Shown piece by piece: positions 8,611-16,380 of a DNA stretch of 64,000 nt. The notes below the pieces were generated by a model. That model did not search any database. It had not been told where the DNA came from and worked only from the letters and a program-made list of their open reading frames with translations. Both the position numbers and the translations under genes were made by a program. This DNA is from Anaerocolumna jejuensis DSM 15929 (lineage in GTDB: Bacteria > Bacillota > Clostridia > Lachnospirales > Lachnospiraceae). Numbering within the stretch: the stretch's first letter is position 1; each line of letters begins with the position of its first letter. The stretch covers positions 372,001 through 436,000 of the forward strand of contig NZ_FRAC01000006.1 in the NCBI RefSeq assembly GCF_900142215.1. Direction: 5' to 3'.

Positions 8611-8633
8611 TATTTAAAGATAATTTTAAATAG
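8611..8633. promoter_or_regulatory. Operator 2 of the sdpR-sdpI promoter
   Basis: A perfect 8-bp inverted repeat, TATTTAAA / TTTAAATA, with a 6-nt spacer (GATAAT). It overlaps the expected transcription start, directly after the -10 box, and shares the half-site of operator 1. Binding here would block initiation. Confidence 0.7.
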
Positions 8634-8656
8634 ATTCAGCAAGAGGAGGCGTCTAC

Positions 8657-8920
8657 TTGGGTATACATGAAATATTTGCTGCTCTTTCCGACCCGGTAAG
8701 AAGGGATATCCTAAAGCTTTTAAAAAAGGAAAAGCTTTCTGCCGGAGATATCTCTGCAAGGCTTGGCCTTTCTCCGGCTGCTCTATCCTATCATTTAAAA
8801 AAGCTGAAGGAGGCAGGCCTTCTATACGAAAGCAGATACAAAAATTTTATTTATTATGAATTGGATGCTACCATACTGGATGAAATAATCCTTTGGTTTT
8901 CCGATTTAAAGGAGGAGTAA
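8657..8920 (+). CDS. sdpR: ArsR/SdpR-family autorepressor
   Basis: An 87-residue winged-helix repressor. The segment ALSDPVRRDILKLLKKEKLSAGDI and then LGLSPAALSYHLKKLKEAGLLY is the classic ArsR helix-turn-helix; no metal-binding Cys pair is present, which points to the SdpR subgroup. Translation starts at TTG, with AAGAGGAGG 7 nt upstream. It is followed after 4 bp by an SdpI-like gene whose ribosome site lies inside the sdpR end, so the two are translationally linked. Two matched operators flank its promoter. By analogy with Bacillus, SdpI occupied by toxin would sequester the repressor at the membrane. Confidence 0.88.
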   Translation: MGIHEIFAALSDPVRRDILKLLKKEKLSAGDISARLGLSPAALSYHLKKLKEAGLLYESRYKNFIYYELDATILDEIILWFSDLKEE

Positions 8921-8924
8921 ATTT

Positions 8925-9590
8925 ATGAATAAATTTAAAAAGCTGTATTATTGTTTGATGTTCCTTCCGCTTGTCATTACTCTTATTAGCCTGATCTTTT
9001 TACCTGACTTGATACCTGCTCACTTCAGCGGGGATAAGGCGGACCGCTATGGAAGTAAATATGAGACCCTGCTGCTTCCTGTTCTAACCATCCTCTTTGG
9101 CTATTTTCTTCTGACTATGGGAAAAGAGTCAAGTAAGAAAGAAACCCAAAGAAATAATAATAATGAACAGATCTCCGTTATAACCGGTCTCTGCACACTT
9201 TTAGTATTTAATATACTTTGCCTGTATTTTTTATATGTTGACTTTCATAAGATTACCAACCTTACGCAGGTACCGGTAGATTTATTCAGCCTCCTCTTTA
9301 CAGTACTTGGGATAACCTTCATTATTATAGGAAATTATATGCCGAAGTTAAAGCTGAACAGTATAATCGGCCTGAGAACAAGCTGGAGTATGAAAAATGA
9401 GACCACCTGGAAAAAATCCCAGAAATTCGGTGGAGCATCCTTTATAATTCTTGGAATTCTAATGGTGATAGGAAATGTGTTCTTCTTTCATAATATGGAA
9501 AGCTTTCTAATTACAATGGTTCTACTTGGTATCGACCTTATAGTTTCCGTTGTGTATACTTATTTTATGGCCAAAAAATATTCCAATTAA
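8925..9590 (+). CDS. sdpI: SdpI-family membrane immunity / signal protein
   Basis: A 221-residue integral membrane protein with about six hydrophobic segments. The N-terminal part is a DUF1648-like segment (PDLIPAHFSGDKADRYGSK), and the C-terminal part has the SdpI core (IIGNYMPKLKLNSIIGLRTSWSMKNE). In Bacillus SdpI gives immunity to the SdpC toxin and transmits its presence to SdpR. No sdpABC-like toxin operon is present here, so this pair may sense a foreign toxin or another envelope stress. It is in an operon with sdpR and ends at a clear terminator. Confidence 0.88.
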   Translation: MNKFKKLYYCLMFLPLVITLISLIFLPDLIPAHFSGDKADRYGSKYETLLLPVLTILFGYFLLTMGKESSKKETQRNNNNEQISVITGLCTLLVFNILCLYFLYVDFHKITNLTQVPVDLFSLLFTVLGITFIIIGNYMPKLKLNSIIGLRTSWSMKNETTWKKSQKFGGASFIILGILMVIGNVFFFHNMESFLITMVLLGIDLIVSVVYTYFMAKKYSN

Positions 9591-9626
9591 TGGGCAGCAT
9601 TAATAGCAATAAATGCTGTCAATGCG

Positions 9627-9660
9627 AAAAAGAGGCTGGTAACCTACAGCCTCTTTTTGA
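9627..9660 (+). terminator. Terminator after sdpI
   Basis: A 12-bp stem AAAAAGAGGCTG / CAGCCTCTTTTT with an 8-nt loop and its own T-run. It lies 36 bp after sdpI and could act in both directions between convergent sdpI and fhs. Confidence 0.85.
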
Positions 9661-9733
9661 TATAAGCTTTTAAATTTAGAAATCTGATGTCTGATATAAT
9701 TATTTCACTATTCCTGAATTTTCCTCTTATGAA

Positions 9734-11404
9734 CTAGAATAATCCGGTAATAAAACCGTCCTTATCCACATCTATCTGCTCTGCCGCAGGTACCAGGGGA
9801 AGGCCAGGCATTGTCACAACAGTACCGGTAATAGCCACAACAAAGCCAGCTCCGGCTGATAAATAAACCTCCCTGATATGAATGGAGAATCCCTCCGGCC
9901 TTCCAAGCTTTGTCGGGTCATCGGACAGGGAGTACTGGTTCTTTGCCATACAGACAGGAACTTCGCCGTAGCCCATCTCTTCTATTTTCTTAAGCATCTT
10001 TTCCGCTTGCGGATCATAGGTAACGGAGTCCGCTCCGTAAATACGCTTGGCAACTGTCTCTATTTTTTCCTTCAGAGAAAATGAAAGGGGATAAAGAGGT
10101 GTAAAGTTACTTTTCTTTGTCTCCAGCATCTCTATTACCTTATCTGCCAGAGCAAGTCCGCCTTCGCCGCCTTTTTCCCAAACCTCGGAAATTGCGAAAT
10201 CACAGCCCCTCTCTTCGCAGAATTCCTTTACAAATTGAAGCTCTTCTTCCGTATCCGTTGAGAAGCGGTTTAAGGTTACTACTACAGGCACATTATAATT
10301 CTTCAGATTTTCTATATGCTTTTCCAGGTTTACAATACCCTTTTTTAAGGCTGCAAGGTCAGACTGTCCAAGGTTCTTCTTTTCCACACCGCCATTGTAT
10401 TTTAAGGCACGTACTGTAGCTACCAGAACAACACCATCCGGCTTCAGTCCCGCACTTACGCACTTGATATCAAAGAATTTTTCAGCTCCCAAATCAGCAC
10501 CGAAGCCGGCTTCCGTCACAACAATATCCGCTAATTTTAAAGCTGTCTGGGTCGCTCTTACGCTGTTGCAGCCGTGGGCAATATTGGCAAAGGGTCCGCC
10601 ATGGACGATAGCAGGGGTATTCTCAAGGGTCTGTATCAGATTCGGCTTAATTGCATCCTTAAGAAGTGCCGCCATAGAGCCTACTGCATTTAATTCCTTG
10701 GCTGTAACCGGCTTGCCGTCATAGGTATAGGCAACGATTATTCTGGACAGTCTTGCCTTTAAGTCCTCCATATCGTCGGCAAGGCAGAGAATAGCCATAA
10801 TCTCCGAGGCAACGGTAATGATAAAATGGTCCTCTCTTACCACTCCGTCCACCTTCCTGCCAAGACCCACTACGATATTACGCAGCGCACGGTCATTCAT
10901 ATCAAGACATCTTTTCCATACAATCTGATTGGTATCAATATTTAACTGGTTGCCCTGATGAATATGGTTGTCCAGTATGGCAGCAAGTAGATTATTGGCT
11001 GAGGTAATAGCGTGAAAATCCCCGGTGAAATGAAGATTCAAATCCTCCATGGGAACTACCTGGGCATACCCGCCGCCGGAAGCTCCTCCCTTCACACCAA
11101 AGCAGGGCCCAAGGGAAGGTTCTCTTAAAGCAATTACTGCTTTCTTATTTCGCAGGGCCAGAGCTTCTCCAAGACCAACCGTTGTTGTTGTCTTTCCTTC
11201 CCCTGCCGGAGTAGGGTTAATAGCTGTTACCAGTATCAGCCTGCCATTCTTATTATCCTTAATCTTATTCCATAATTCATCCGATAGCTTGGCCTTATAT
11301 TTTCCGTAATAATCCAGGTCATCTTCTTCAATTTCAAGTTTTTCGGCAACCTCTCTTATATGCTTAAGAGATGCCTTTTGAGCAATTTCTATATCCGTTA
11401 ACAT
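9734..11404 (-). CDS. fhs: Formate--tetrahydrofolate ligase
   Basis: A 556-residue enzyme that makes 10-formyl-tetrahydrofolate from formate, ATP and THF, used in one-carbon metabolism and the Wood-Ljungdahl methyl branch. The P-loop NPTPAGEGKTTTTVGLGEA lies near 63-81. The family signatures REPSLGPCFGVKGGASGGGY and the nearby HAITSANNLLAA segment are intact. Length and N-terminus match the family. The ATG is preceded by CAGGAGG. A TATAAT-like -10 lies at 11437-11442 on the minus strand. It is a single-gene unit here, divergent from the HAD phosphatase. Confidence 0.97.
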   Translation of the reverse strand: MLTDIEIAQKASLKHIREVAEKLEIEEDDLDYYGKYKAKLSDELWNKIKDNKNGRLILVTAINPTPAGEGKTTTTVGLGEALALRNKKAVIALREPSLGPCFGVKGGASGGGYAQVVPMEDLNLHFTGDFHAITSANNLLAAILDNHIHQGNQLNIDTNQIVWKRCLDMNDRALRNIVVGLGRKVDGVVREDHFIITVASEIMAILCLADDMEDLKARLSRIIVAYTYDGKPVTAKELNAVGSMAALLKDAIKPNLIQTLENTPAIVHGGPFANIAHGCNSVRATQTALKLADIVVTEAGFGADLGAEKFFDIKCVSAGLKPDGVVLVATVRALKYNGGVEKKNLGQSDLAALKKGIVNLEKHIENLKNYNVPVVVTLNRFSTDTEEELQFVKEFCEERGCDFAISEVWEKGGEGGLALADKVIEMLETKKSNFTPLYPLSFSLKEKIETVAKRIYGADSVTYDPQAEKMLKKIEEMGYGEVPVCMAKNQYSLSDDPTKLGRPEGFSIHIREVYLSAGAGFVVAITGTVVTMPGLPLVPAAEQIDVDKDGFITGLF

Positions 11405-11514
11405 CTTTTCACTGCCTCCTGTTAGCTTTTGTATCTATTATATACCAAATTCAGCCGGAAATAAAAGAGTTTCATTCATTATAATTCCGGTATCCTTTTA
11501 TTAATATTTTTATT

Positions 11515-11543
11515 TTGACCAATACTTTAATAAGGGTTATAAT
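11515..11543 (+). promoter_or_regulatory. Promoter of the HAD phosphatase gene
   Basis: TTGACC (11515-11520), exactly 17 bp, then TATAAT (11538-11543), 31 bp before the start codon. A near-consensus sigma-A promoter. Confidence 0.75.
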
Positions 11544-11574
11544 ATTTTTTATATCTAACTAAGGAGGAATACAA

Positions 11575-12261
11575 ATGATAGACACAGTTTTATTTGACTT
11601 GGACGGAACCCTGCTAAATACCTTAGAGGATATTGCCGCCGGTGTTAACCATGCCTTAAGAAAGATGAACTTTCCGGAAAGATCCCTGGAGGAAGTGCGG
11701 CAATTCGTAGGAAATGGTGTTATCATGCTGATAAAGCGCGCCGTGCCTGCCGGTACTTCTGAGGAGCTTACCAATACCTGCCTGATGTATAACAAAGAGT
11801 ATTATTCCAGCCATGTAAATGAAAAAACTAGACCCTACGAAGGCATTCTGCCATTATTAAAAGCTTTGAAAGCCAAGGGCTTTAAAGTAGGTGTGATTTC
11901 CAATAAATATGACAGCGCCGTAAAGGATTTATGCCGTCTCTATTTCTCTGACGATGTAACGGTTGCTGTGGGTAACCGGACAGGTGTCCCTACAAAACCA
12001 GCTCCTGATTGTGTATATTCTGCCCTGGAAGAGTTAGGCTCTGTCAAAAGCCAGACTGTATTTGTAGGAGATTCCGATGTGGACGTGCATACCGCCCATA
12101 ATGCAGGACTTCCCTGTATTGGTGTTTCCTGGGGCTTTCGCGGCAGGACTTTTCTGGAAAAGGAAGGTGCTGATGCCGTAATAGACGCCCCCTCTGAGCT
12201 GCTCACTCTTCTAACCTCTGTAAGCATGCCGAAATACAAAGAATCTGTTAAGAGGCTTTAA
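11575..12261 (+). CDS. HAD-family phosphatase, phosphoglycolate phosphatase type
   Basis: A 228-residue haloacid-dehalogenase hydrolase. Motif I is VLFDLDGTLLNT (residues 5-16, nucleophile Asp plus Asp), motif II is the VISNK Ser, motif III is the KPAPDCVYSAL Lys and motif IV is VFVGDSDVDV. The helical cap sits between motifs I and II. This layout matches Gph and the related pyrophosphatase PpaX; substrate cannot be fixed from sequence. AAGGAGGAATACAA precedes the ATG. It is a single-gene unit with a clear promoter. Confidence 0.88.
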   Translation: MIDTVLFDLDGTLLNTLEDIAAGVNHALRKMNFPERSLEEVRQFVGNGVIMLIKRAVPAGTSEELTNTCLMYNKEYYSSHVNEKTRPYEGILPLLKALKAKGFKVGVISNKYDSAVKDLCRLYFSDDVTVAVGNRTGVPTKPAPDCVYSALEELGSVKSQTVFVGDSDVDVHTAHNAGLPCIGVSWGFRGRTFLEKEGADAVIDAPSELLTLLTSVSMPKYKESVKRL

Positions 12262-12415
12262 TAAATTTATTAAATACAATGTTGTCTCTTTCAATATTCA
12301 ATTGAAGGTGAATTACCGTACTTCGGTAACCAACATGTCAACTTGATATAAAGCTTTAATACAAACATATAAAAATAGCTATATATAAAATCTTTCAAAA
12401 AAGAAGTTTATATAC
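12262..12415. other. Non-coding 3' region of the phosphatase gene
   Basis: AT-rich with no gene. It holds a small hairpin, TTACCG-TACTT-CGGTAA (about 12313-12329), which might serve as a weak terminator, though no U-tract follows it. Confidence 0.4.
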
Positions 12416-12560
12416 GAATCCTGTATAAAAGAAATCTATATAATCTGAATTTTAATACTTCTCTTTCAATTGTAAAAAGACCAGAATATATGGCATTTCT
12501 ATATCTGAAAGAAGTTAAAAACTTCATTCAGCTTATATATTTCTCTTCCATACAGGATTC
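12416..12560. repeat. 145-bp imperfect palindrome, MITE-like or long hairpin RNA
   Basis: The outer arms GAATCCTGTAT (12416-12426) and ATACAGGATTC (12550-12560) are perfect 11-bp inverted repeats. Inside, AGAAATCTATATAATCTGAAT and ATTCAGCTTATATATTTCT continue the pairing with small gaps, then a third arm pair (TTTTAATACTTC.CTTTCA / TGAAAGAAGTTAAAA) reaches a loop of about 35 nt. Pairing therefore extends over most of the element. It lies between convergent genes. No clear target-site duplication is visible. Confidence 0.6.
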
Positions 12561-12620
12561 TATTTATTTATGATTTATATTTTATAATTCTTCCTTTTGC
12601 ATGTAACTCATAAAGAAATC

Positions 12621-13937
12621 TTACGGTACCAGACGGTTCATATCCCTTGGGAAAAGGGCTGCTTCTCTTACATTGCTTCTCCCTAGAAGACTCATAGTAA
12701 AGCGCTCCACTCCCATTCCAAGACCTCCGTGAGGTGCAATCCCGTATTTATGCAGCATCAGATAGCTTTCAAAGGCCTCCGGATTCATTCCTCTTTCCTT
12801 CATCTTCTCTATCTGAGCATGATAATCATGAATACGCTGTCCTCCTGTTGTAACCTCAATTCCTCTGAAAAGCAGGTCAAAGCTCTTGGTAACGTTTCTT
12901 TCCCCTTCCTCCTCCATGGCATAAAATGGCCTCTTTGCCGTAGGATAATGAGTCACAAATACAAATTCACAGCCGGTTTTTTCCTTTACCAGCTGGCATA
13001 GCAGCCTCTCCTCCTCCGGCTCAAAATCATAGGCATCCGCTGTATTTCTCTTAAATTCCTTTTGTATCCATTCCTTTGCTTCCTGAAAGGATATGGAGGG
13101 TATGCTCTCTATAACAGGAAGATTGACCTCGAGTAATTCCAGCTCTTCTTTATAATTCTCCGAAAGGTACGCCATAACTGCCTGAAGCATCGCCGTTTCC
13201 GTCTCCATAATCTCGTAAAAGCTGCTGATATACCCCATCTCCAGATCAAGTCCTATATATTCATTCAAATGCCTTGCCGTATCATGCTTCTCAGCCCGGT
13301 ACACCGCACCTATTTCAAAAACCCTGTCAAATACTGCCACCATCATCTGCTTAAAGGCCTGGGGACTTTGGGAAAGATAGGCTTCCTTTCCAAAGTACTC
13401 CAGGTTAAACATATTTGCTCCGCCTTCTACACCGGCAAAAACAATTTTCGGACTGTGTATTTCCGTAAATTTCTGTTCCATAAGAAATTTTCTTGCACCT
13501 GCCAGGATTCCTTCCTGAATCTTAAATACGGCTCTCTCTTTTTGGTTTCTAAGAGTTACCGGACGGTAATCCAGCTTTGTCTCAAGAGAAGCCTTTACTT
13601 CCTTATTGTTAATAACCACCGGTGGTTCTGCTGCCGGAAGGGAAAGAATTTCAATCTCCCGTATATCAATTTCAAAGCCGGCACGCGCTCGTTCTTCTCT
13701 TCGGACCATTCCCTTTATTCTAACACTGGCATTTTCACAAAGCTCTTCATAGGTTTCTTTGCCCGTGTCTAATACGCATTGGATGAGATTTCTGGCAGTG
13801 CGCAGTATTACAAAGGAAAATCCGCTCATCTTTCTGATTTTATAAACAGAGCCTGTAAAGCTTGCAACACTTCCGATTTTTTCTTTTAATTCTTTTTCCT
13901 CAATCATTTCATTGACTTTACCAAATATACTATTCAT
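12621..13937 (-). CDS. aspS: Archaeal-type aspartate--tRNA ligase, probably non-discriminating (Asp/Asn)
   Basis: A 438-residue class II tRNA synthetase, an OB-fold anticodon domain (about 1-105) and then the catalytic core. It lacks the large insertion of bacterial AspRS (about 590 aa). Motif 2 region FEIGAVYRAEKHDTARHLNE and motif 3 GGLGMGVERFTMSLLG, ending in AALFPRDMNRLVP, match archaeal AspRS better than AsnRS. Clostridia often carry this second AspRS to charge tRNA-Asn for amidation; that role here is inference. AGGAGG precedes the ATG. Upstream lie a 22-codon ORF, a terminator and a small transcription unit. No T-box motif was found in the leader. Confidence 0.85.
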   Translation of the reverse strand: MNSIFGKVNEMIEEKELKEKIGSVASFTGSVYKIRKMSGFSFVILRTARNLIQCVLDTGKETYEELCENASVRIKGMVRREERARAGFEIDIREIEILSLPAAEPPVVINNKEVKASLETKLDYRPVTLRNQKERAVFKIQEGILAGARKFLMEQKFTEIHSPKIVFAGVEGGANMFNLEYFGKEAYLSQSPQAFKQMMVAVFDRVFEIGAVYRAEKHDTARHLNEYIGLDLEMGYISSFYEIMETETAMLQAVMAYLSENYKEELELLEVNLPVIESIPSISFQEAKEWIQKEFKRNTADAYDFEPEEERLLCQLVKEKTGCEFVFVTHYPTAKRPFYAMEEEGERNVTKSFDLLFRGIEVTTGGQRIHDYHAQIEKMKERGMNPEAFESYLMLHKYGIAPHGGLGMGVERFTMSLLGRSNVREAALFPRDMNRLVP

Positions 13938-14004
13938 AAGTAACCTCCTGTTTTACGTTCCTGTCAATTTTTATTTTTTCAAGAATTTTACCTGGATATT
14001 CCTA

Positions 14005-14073
14005 TCACCCATCGAGAACTTCCTTTTGAAATACCTCTGTCAAATCGCTTCCAGCATAATCTGTATGCTGCAT
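14005..14073 (-). CDS. Possible 22-residue leader peptide upstream of aspS
   Basis: An ATG at 14073 is preceded by AAGGGGGTGAT, one of the strongest ribosome sites in the window, and opens 22 codons (MQHTDYAGSDLTEVFQKEVL then DG). It starts 18 nt after the stem of the terminator and ends 67 bp before aspS. No homologue is recognised. It could be a translated leader that influences aspS or a degenerate remnant. Confidence 0.35.
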   Translation of the reverse strand: MQHTDYAGSDLTEVFQKEVLDG

Positions 14074-14090
14074 GGTATCACCCCCTTAAA

Positions 14091-14130
14091 CAAAAAACCA
14101 CCCGGATATTTTATAAAAATACCCGGGTGG
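14091..14130 (-). terminator. Terminator of the small peptide unit / attenuator before aspS
   Basis: On the minus strand the arms CCACCCGGGTAT.. and ..ATATCCGGGTGG pair with few mismatches and are followed by TTTTTTG. It lies 15 nt after the stop of the Cys-rich frame and 154 bp before aspS, so it both ends the small unit and could attenuate read-through into aspS. Confidence 0.85.
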
Positions 14131-14144
14131 CAATTGTTTTCTAT

Positions 14145-14268
14145 CTATATAAGAATCCAGCCTCCATAGGTACAAGCCAAACAAGCGCTTATACCTATGG
14201 CACATCCATAGCTACAAGCGCTGCCTATCATCGTCCCTATTCAAGAATGAAGGCTTAAAAGAATTCAT
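14145..14268 (-). pseudogene. Possible Cys-rich small peptide gene, reading frame broken
   Basis: On the minus strand ATG at 14268 has GTGAGG 6 nt upstream and reads MNSFKPSFLNRDDDRQRL, then stops at 14212. In the next frame the same DNA encodes IGSACSYGCAIGISACLACT followed by YGGWILI, stopping at 14145, just before a terminator. Removing a single C near 14224 would join the two into a 40-residue peptide with an acidic leader and a core with Cys at four positions and Gly/Ser repeats. A consensus promoter lies 140 bp upstream. The alternative reading is RNA: three segments (GCTTGTAGCTATGG, CCATAGGTATAAGC, GCTTGTACCTATGG) form mutually exclusive hairpins. No known family is recognised. Confidence 0.4.
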
Positions 14269-14406
14269 AATTAACCTCACTTCTGCACATATTCCTCATA
14301 TATTTATTTTGAGTTAACTGGTAAACAACTCAACTTCTTAATTTTTATTAGCTCCCATTGCATGCTGCATCTGTTGTGTGATTTATGCTTCTCAATAATT
14401 CACACT

Positions 14407-14435
14407 ATACTACCATGAAATTTTTTATTTGTCAA
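14407..14435 (-). promoter_or_regulatory. Promoter of the small peptide unit
   Basis: On the minus strand TTGACA (14430-14435), a 17-bp spacer and TAGTAT (14407-14412). It starts 21 bp after the stop of the second ATP-grasp gene, giving a discrete 300-nt unit that ends at the terminator at 14091. Confidence 0.75.
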
Positions 14436-14455
14436 AGATTTTCTGTCAATACTTA

Positions 14456-15373
14456 TCACGGCTGTTGCTCCTTCAAACACTTGCCGCAGATAAACTCCAG
14501 GTATTCCTTTACCAAATTGATATCGGTACACTGGTATAGCATTCTGGCCCCAACAACATCCTCTATTTCATTAAAAATAAGCTCCCCATCTTCCCCGATG
14601 AGAAAATCAATACCGACCATTCCAAAGGAAAAATGCTGAATAATCTTTTTTACCACTCTGTTTTCCTTTTCTGAAAGCTCATAGGTCCTGATTTCTCCTC
14701 CCAGTGAATAGTTGGCACGAAAACCTTCCTTTGAGGTTCTTAGAATGGCCGCCACGATATCTCTTCCAATTACATATACCCTTAAATCCTGATGCCTGCC
14801 TGTTATCAAAGGCTGCATTACACAGTCCGAAGAAGCAATACCTCTAAGAATCTCCTCTCTTGCTGACTCCACCCTTCGTAAATCTTCATAAATGTCCTTA
14901 TTCTTAGGCGTTGCTTTTGGAAGTGCCAGAAATACCTGGCTGCCTCCATGGCCGTCAACTGTTTTTATCACTGTCGGTTCCATAATCCTCTGGTATTTTT
15001 CCATTACCATAGCATTTTCTACAAAGGTAGTATTAACTATCGGAATACCCAGGGCTGCCACTTCCTGATAGGTAAGGGCCTTATCATTGCAAATACGGGA
15101 GACCTCGGCAGAGTTAAAAACAGGAATCGAAAGACATTCCAATTGTCTGCTTAAAAGGGGAAATATTGTCCGAACAATGGCAAAATCCGGCTTTTGACAT
15201 TCTTTTCCCTTATATCTTAAAAACCATTGGTTATTTTCAACACCGATTTCAAGATATTCACGAAAAATCAGCTCAATGCGGATTCCTATGGCTTTTCCCT
15301 CTGTTTCATAGAATTCAATATAGCCCTTATTCTTTATGGCATCCTTTTCTCCATAGATTAACCAGCCAGTCAT
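14456..15373 (-). CDS. RimK-like ATP-grasp ligase (second of a tandem pair)
   Basis: A 305-residue ATP-grasp enzyme. Signs of the fold are VIKTVDGHGGSQVFLA (nucleotide-binding loop), a MQPLITGRHQDLRVYVIG strand, and the Mg-binding GMVGIDFLIGEDGELIFNEI segment near the C-terminus. The RimK/LysX-type family joins an amino group to a carboxylate with ATP, often adding amino acids to proteins or peptides; the substrate here is unknown. It shares fold and order with the gene just upstream (separate entry), with 68 bp between them. AAAGGAGCAG precedes the ATG. A small Cys-rich peptide unit lies immediately downstream. Confidence 0.85.
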   Translation of the reverse strand: MTGWLIYGEKDAIKNKGYIEFYETEGKAIGIRIELIFREYLEIGVENNQWFLRYKGKECQKPDFAIVRTIFPLLSRQLECLSIPVFNSAEVSRICNDKALTYQEVAALGIPIVNTTFVENAMVMEKYQRIMEPTVIKTVDGHGGSQVFLALPKATPKNKDIYEDLRRVESAREEILRGIASSDCVMQPLITGRHQDLRVYVIGRDIVAAILRTSKEGFRANYSLGGEIRTYELSEKENRVVKKIIQHFSFGMVGIDFLIGEDGELIFNEIEDVVGARMLYQCTDINLVKEYLEFICGKCLKEQQP

Positions 15374-15441
15374 TTTCTGCTCCTTTAATCCATACTCTTT
15401 TGAAACTTTGATGATTTTATAAAGAAATAATCAGAAATAAA

Positions 15442-16380
15442 TTAATGCTTAACCTGTCTAAGAACATGCTCCAAGATGGCATCCGCTGCATTTACTCCTG
15501 TACAATCATAAATATTCTTAAAATGGGCGTTGGAATTCACTTCGCAGACAAGGGGCTCCCCATCCCGTCCAAACAGGATATCGACCCCTGCAAAATCAAG
15601 TCCCAGTGTCCTGCAGCATAAAAGTGCAAGGTCAATCTGCTCTTTTGCAGGCTCATAGGGCTTCATCTTTCCCCCTGCCGTTATGTTCGCTCGAAAGTCT
15701 CCGTTATCAGAATAGCGGTACATGGAAGCAATAACCTCATCTCCCACTACCTGAAGCCTTACATCCCTCCCGGTGCTGCTCTCGATAAATTCCTGAAACA
15801 GCATGGGCTTGCTGCCTATGCTTAGCGTAATCGCCGTAAGCTCCTCCCTGGACCTTGCAAGATACACCTGCTGCCCAAAAGAGCCAAAGCATTCCTTAAC
15901 CACACAGGGATAGCCGATAACCTCCTCTACCTCATCCAAAAAATCCAGATTTGTATACCCGATATTATCAAAGGTCATTGGGGCAACATAAGTTTCCGGC
16001 ATCGGTATACCGGCTTTACTGAGCGCCAGATGGGTAAGGCTCTTATCGTCGCTTAAGGCAATGGCCTGTGAGGAATTATACAGCCTGTAGCCCATATCCT
16101 CCAAAAATCTGGCAAGCCTGATATCCTTATCCCAAAAGAGGACAAAGTCTGCCTCCCCGGTCCTGCTGTCCTTCCTTCTGCTTATTTCTTCTGGGGCAGC
16201 TTCTCTTCTGCCGGGAAGATATATCGGTATCTGGGAATTCGTAAAACCCTTAAGGTCTATGGAAAGCTTTTTTGCGCTCTCCAGAAACCACTGATGTATA
16301 ACAGAAAACTTAGAGTTTACAAGATAGGAATTGGTAACCAGGAATCCCTTCACAGGTGCTTTATAAATATTCGTCGACAT
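15442..16380 (-). CDS. RimK-like ATP-grasp ligase (first of a tandem pair)
   Basis: A 312-residue paralogue of the next gene. It contains YPCVVKECFGSFGQQVYLARS, LFQEFIESSTGRDVRLQVVG and the metal-binding DFAGVDILFGRDGEPLVCEVNSNAHF segment, all typical of RimK-like ATP-grasp ligases. The N-terminal 110 residues are the variable pre-grasp domain. The ATG at 16380 overlaps the end of ftsK by 20 nt and has GGAGG upstream; a TTG nine bases earlier is less well placed. The overlap suggests co-transcription with ftsK. The substrate is unknown. Confidence 0.85.
   Translation of the reverse strand: MSTNIYKAPVKGFLVTNSYLVNSKFSVIHQWFLESAKKLSIDLKGFTNSQIPIYLPGRREAAPEEISRRKDSRTGEADFVLFWDKDIRLARFLEDMGYRLYNSSQAIALSDDKSLTHLALSKAGIPMPETYVAPMTFDNIGYTNLDFLDEVEEVIGYPCVVKECFGSFGQQVYLARSREELTAITLSIGSKPMLFQEFIESSTGRDVRLQVVGDEVIASMYRYSDNGDFRANITAGGKMKPYEPAKEQIDLALLCCRTLGLDFAGVDILFGRDGEPLVCEVNSNAHFKNIYDCTGVNAADAILEHVLRQVKH

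Noticed and set aside
8925..9590. Complete Sdp toxin system
   Set aside because: Only the repressor and immunity genes are present; no sdpABC genes were found around them.
13938..14455. T-box riboswitch before aspS
   Set aside because: The conserved AGGGTGGNACCGCG block was not found on the minus strand.
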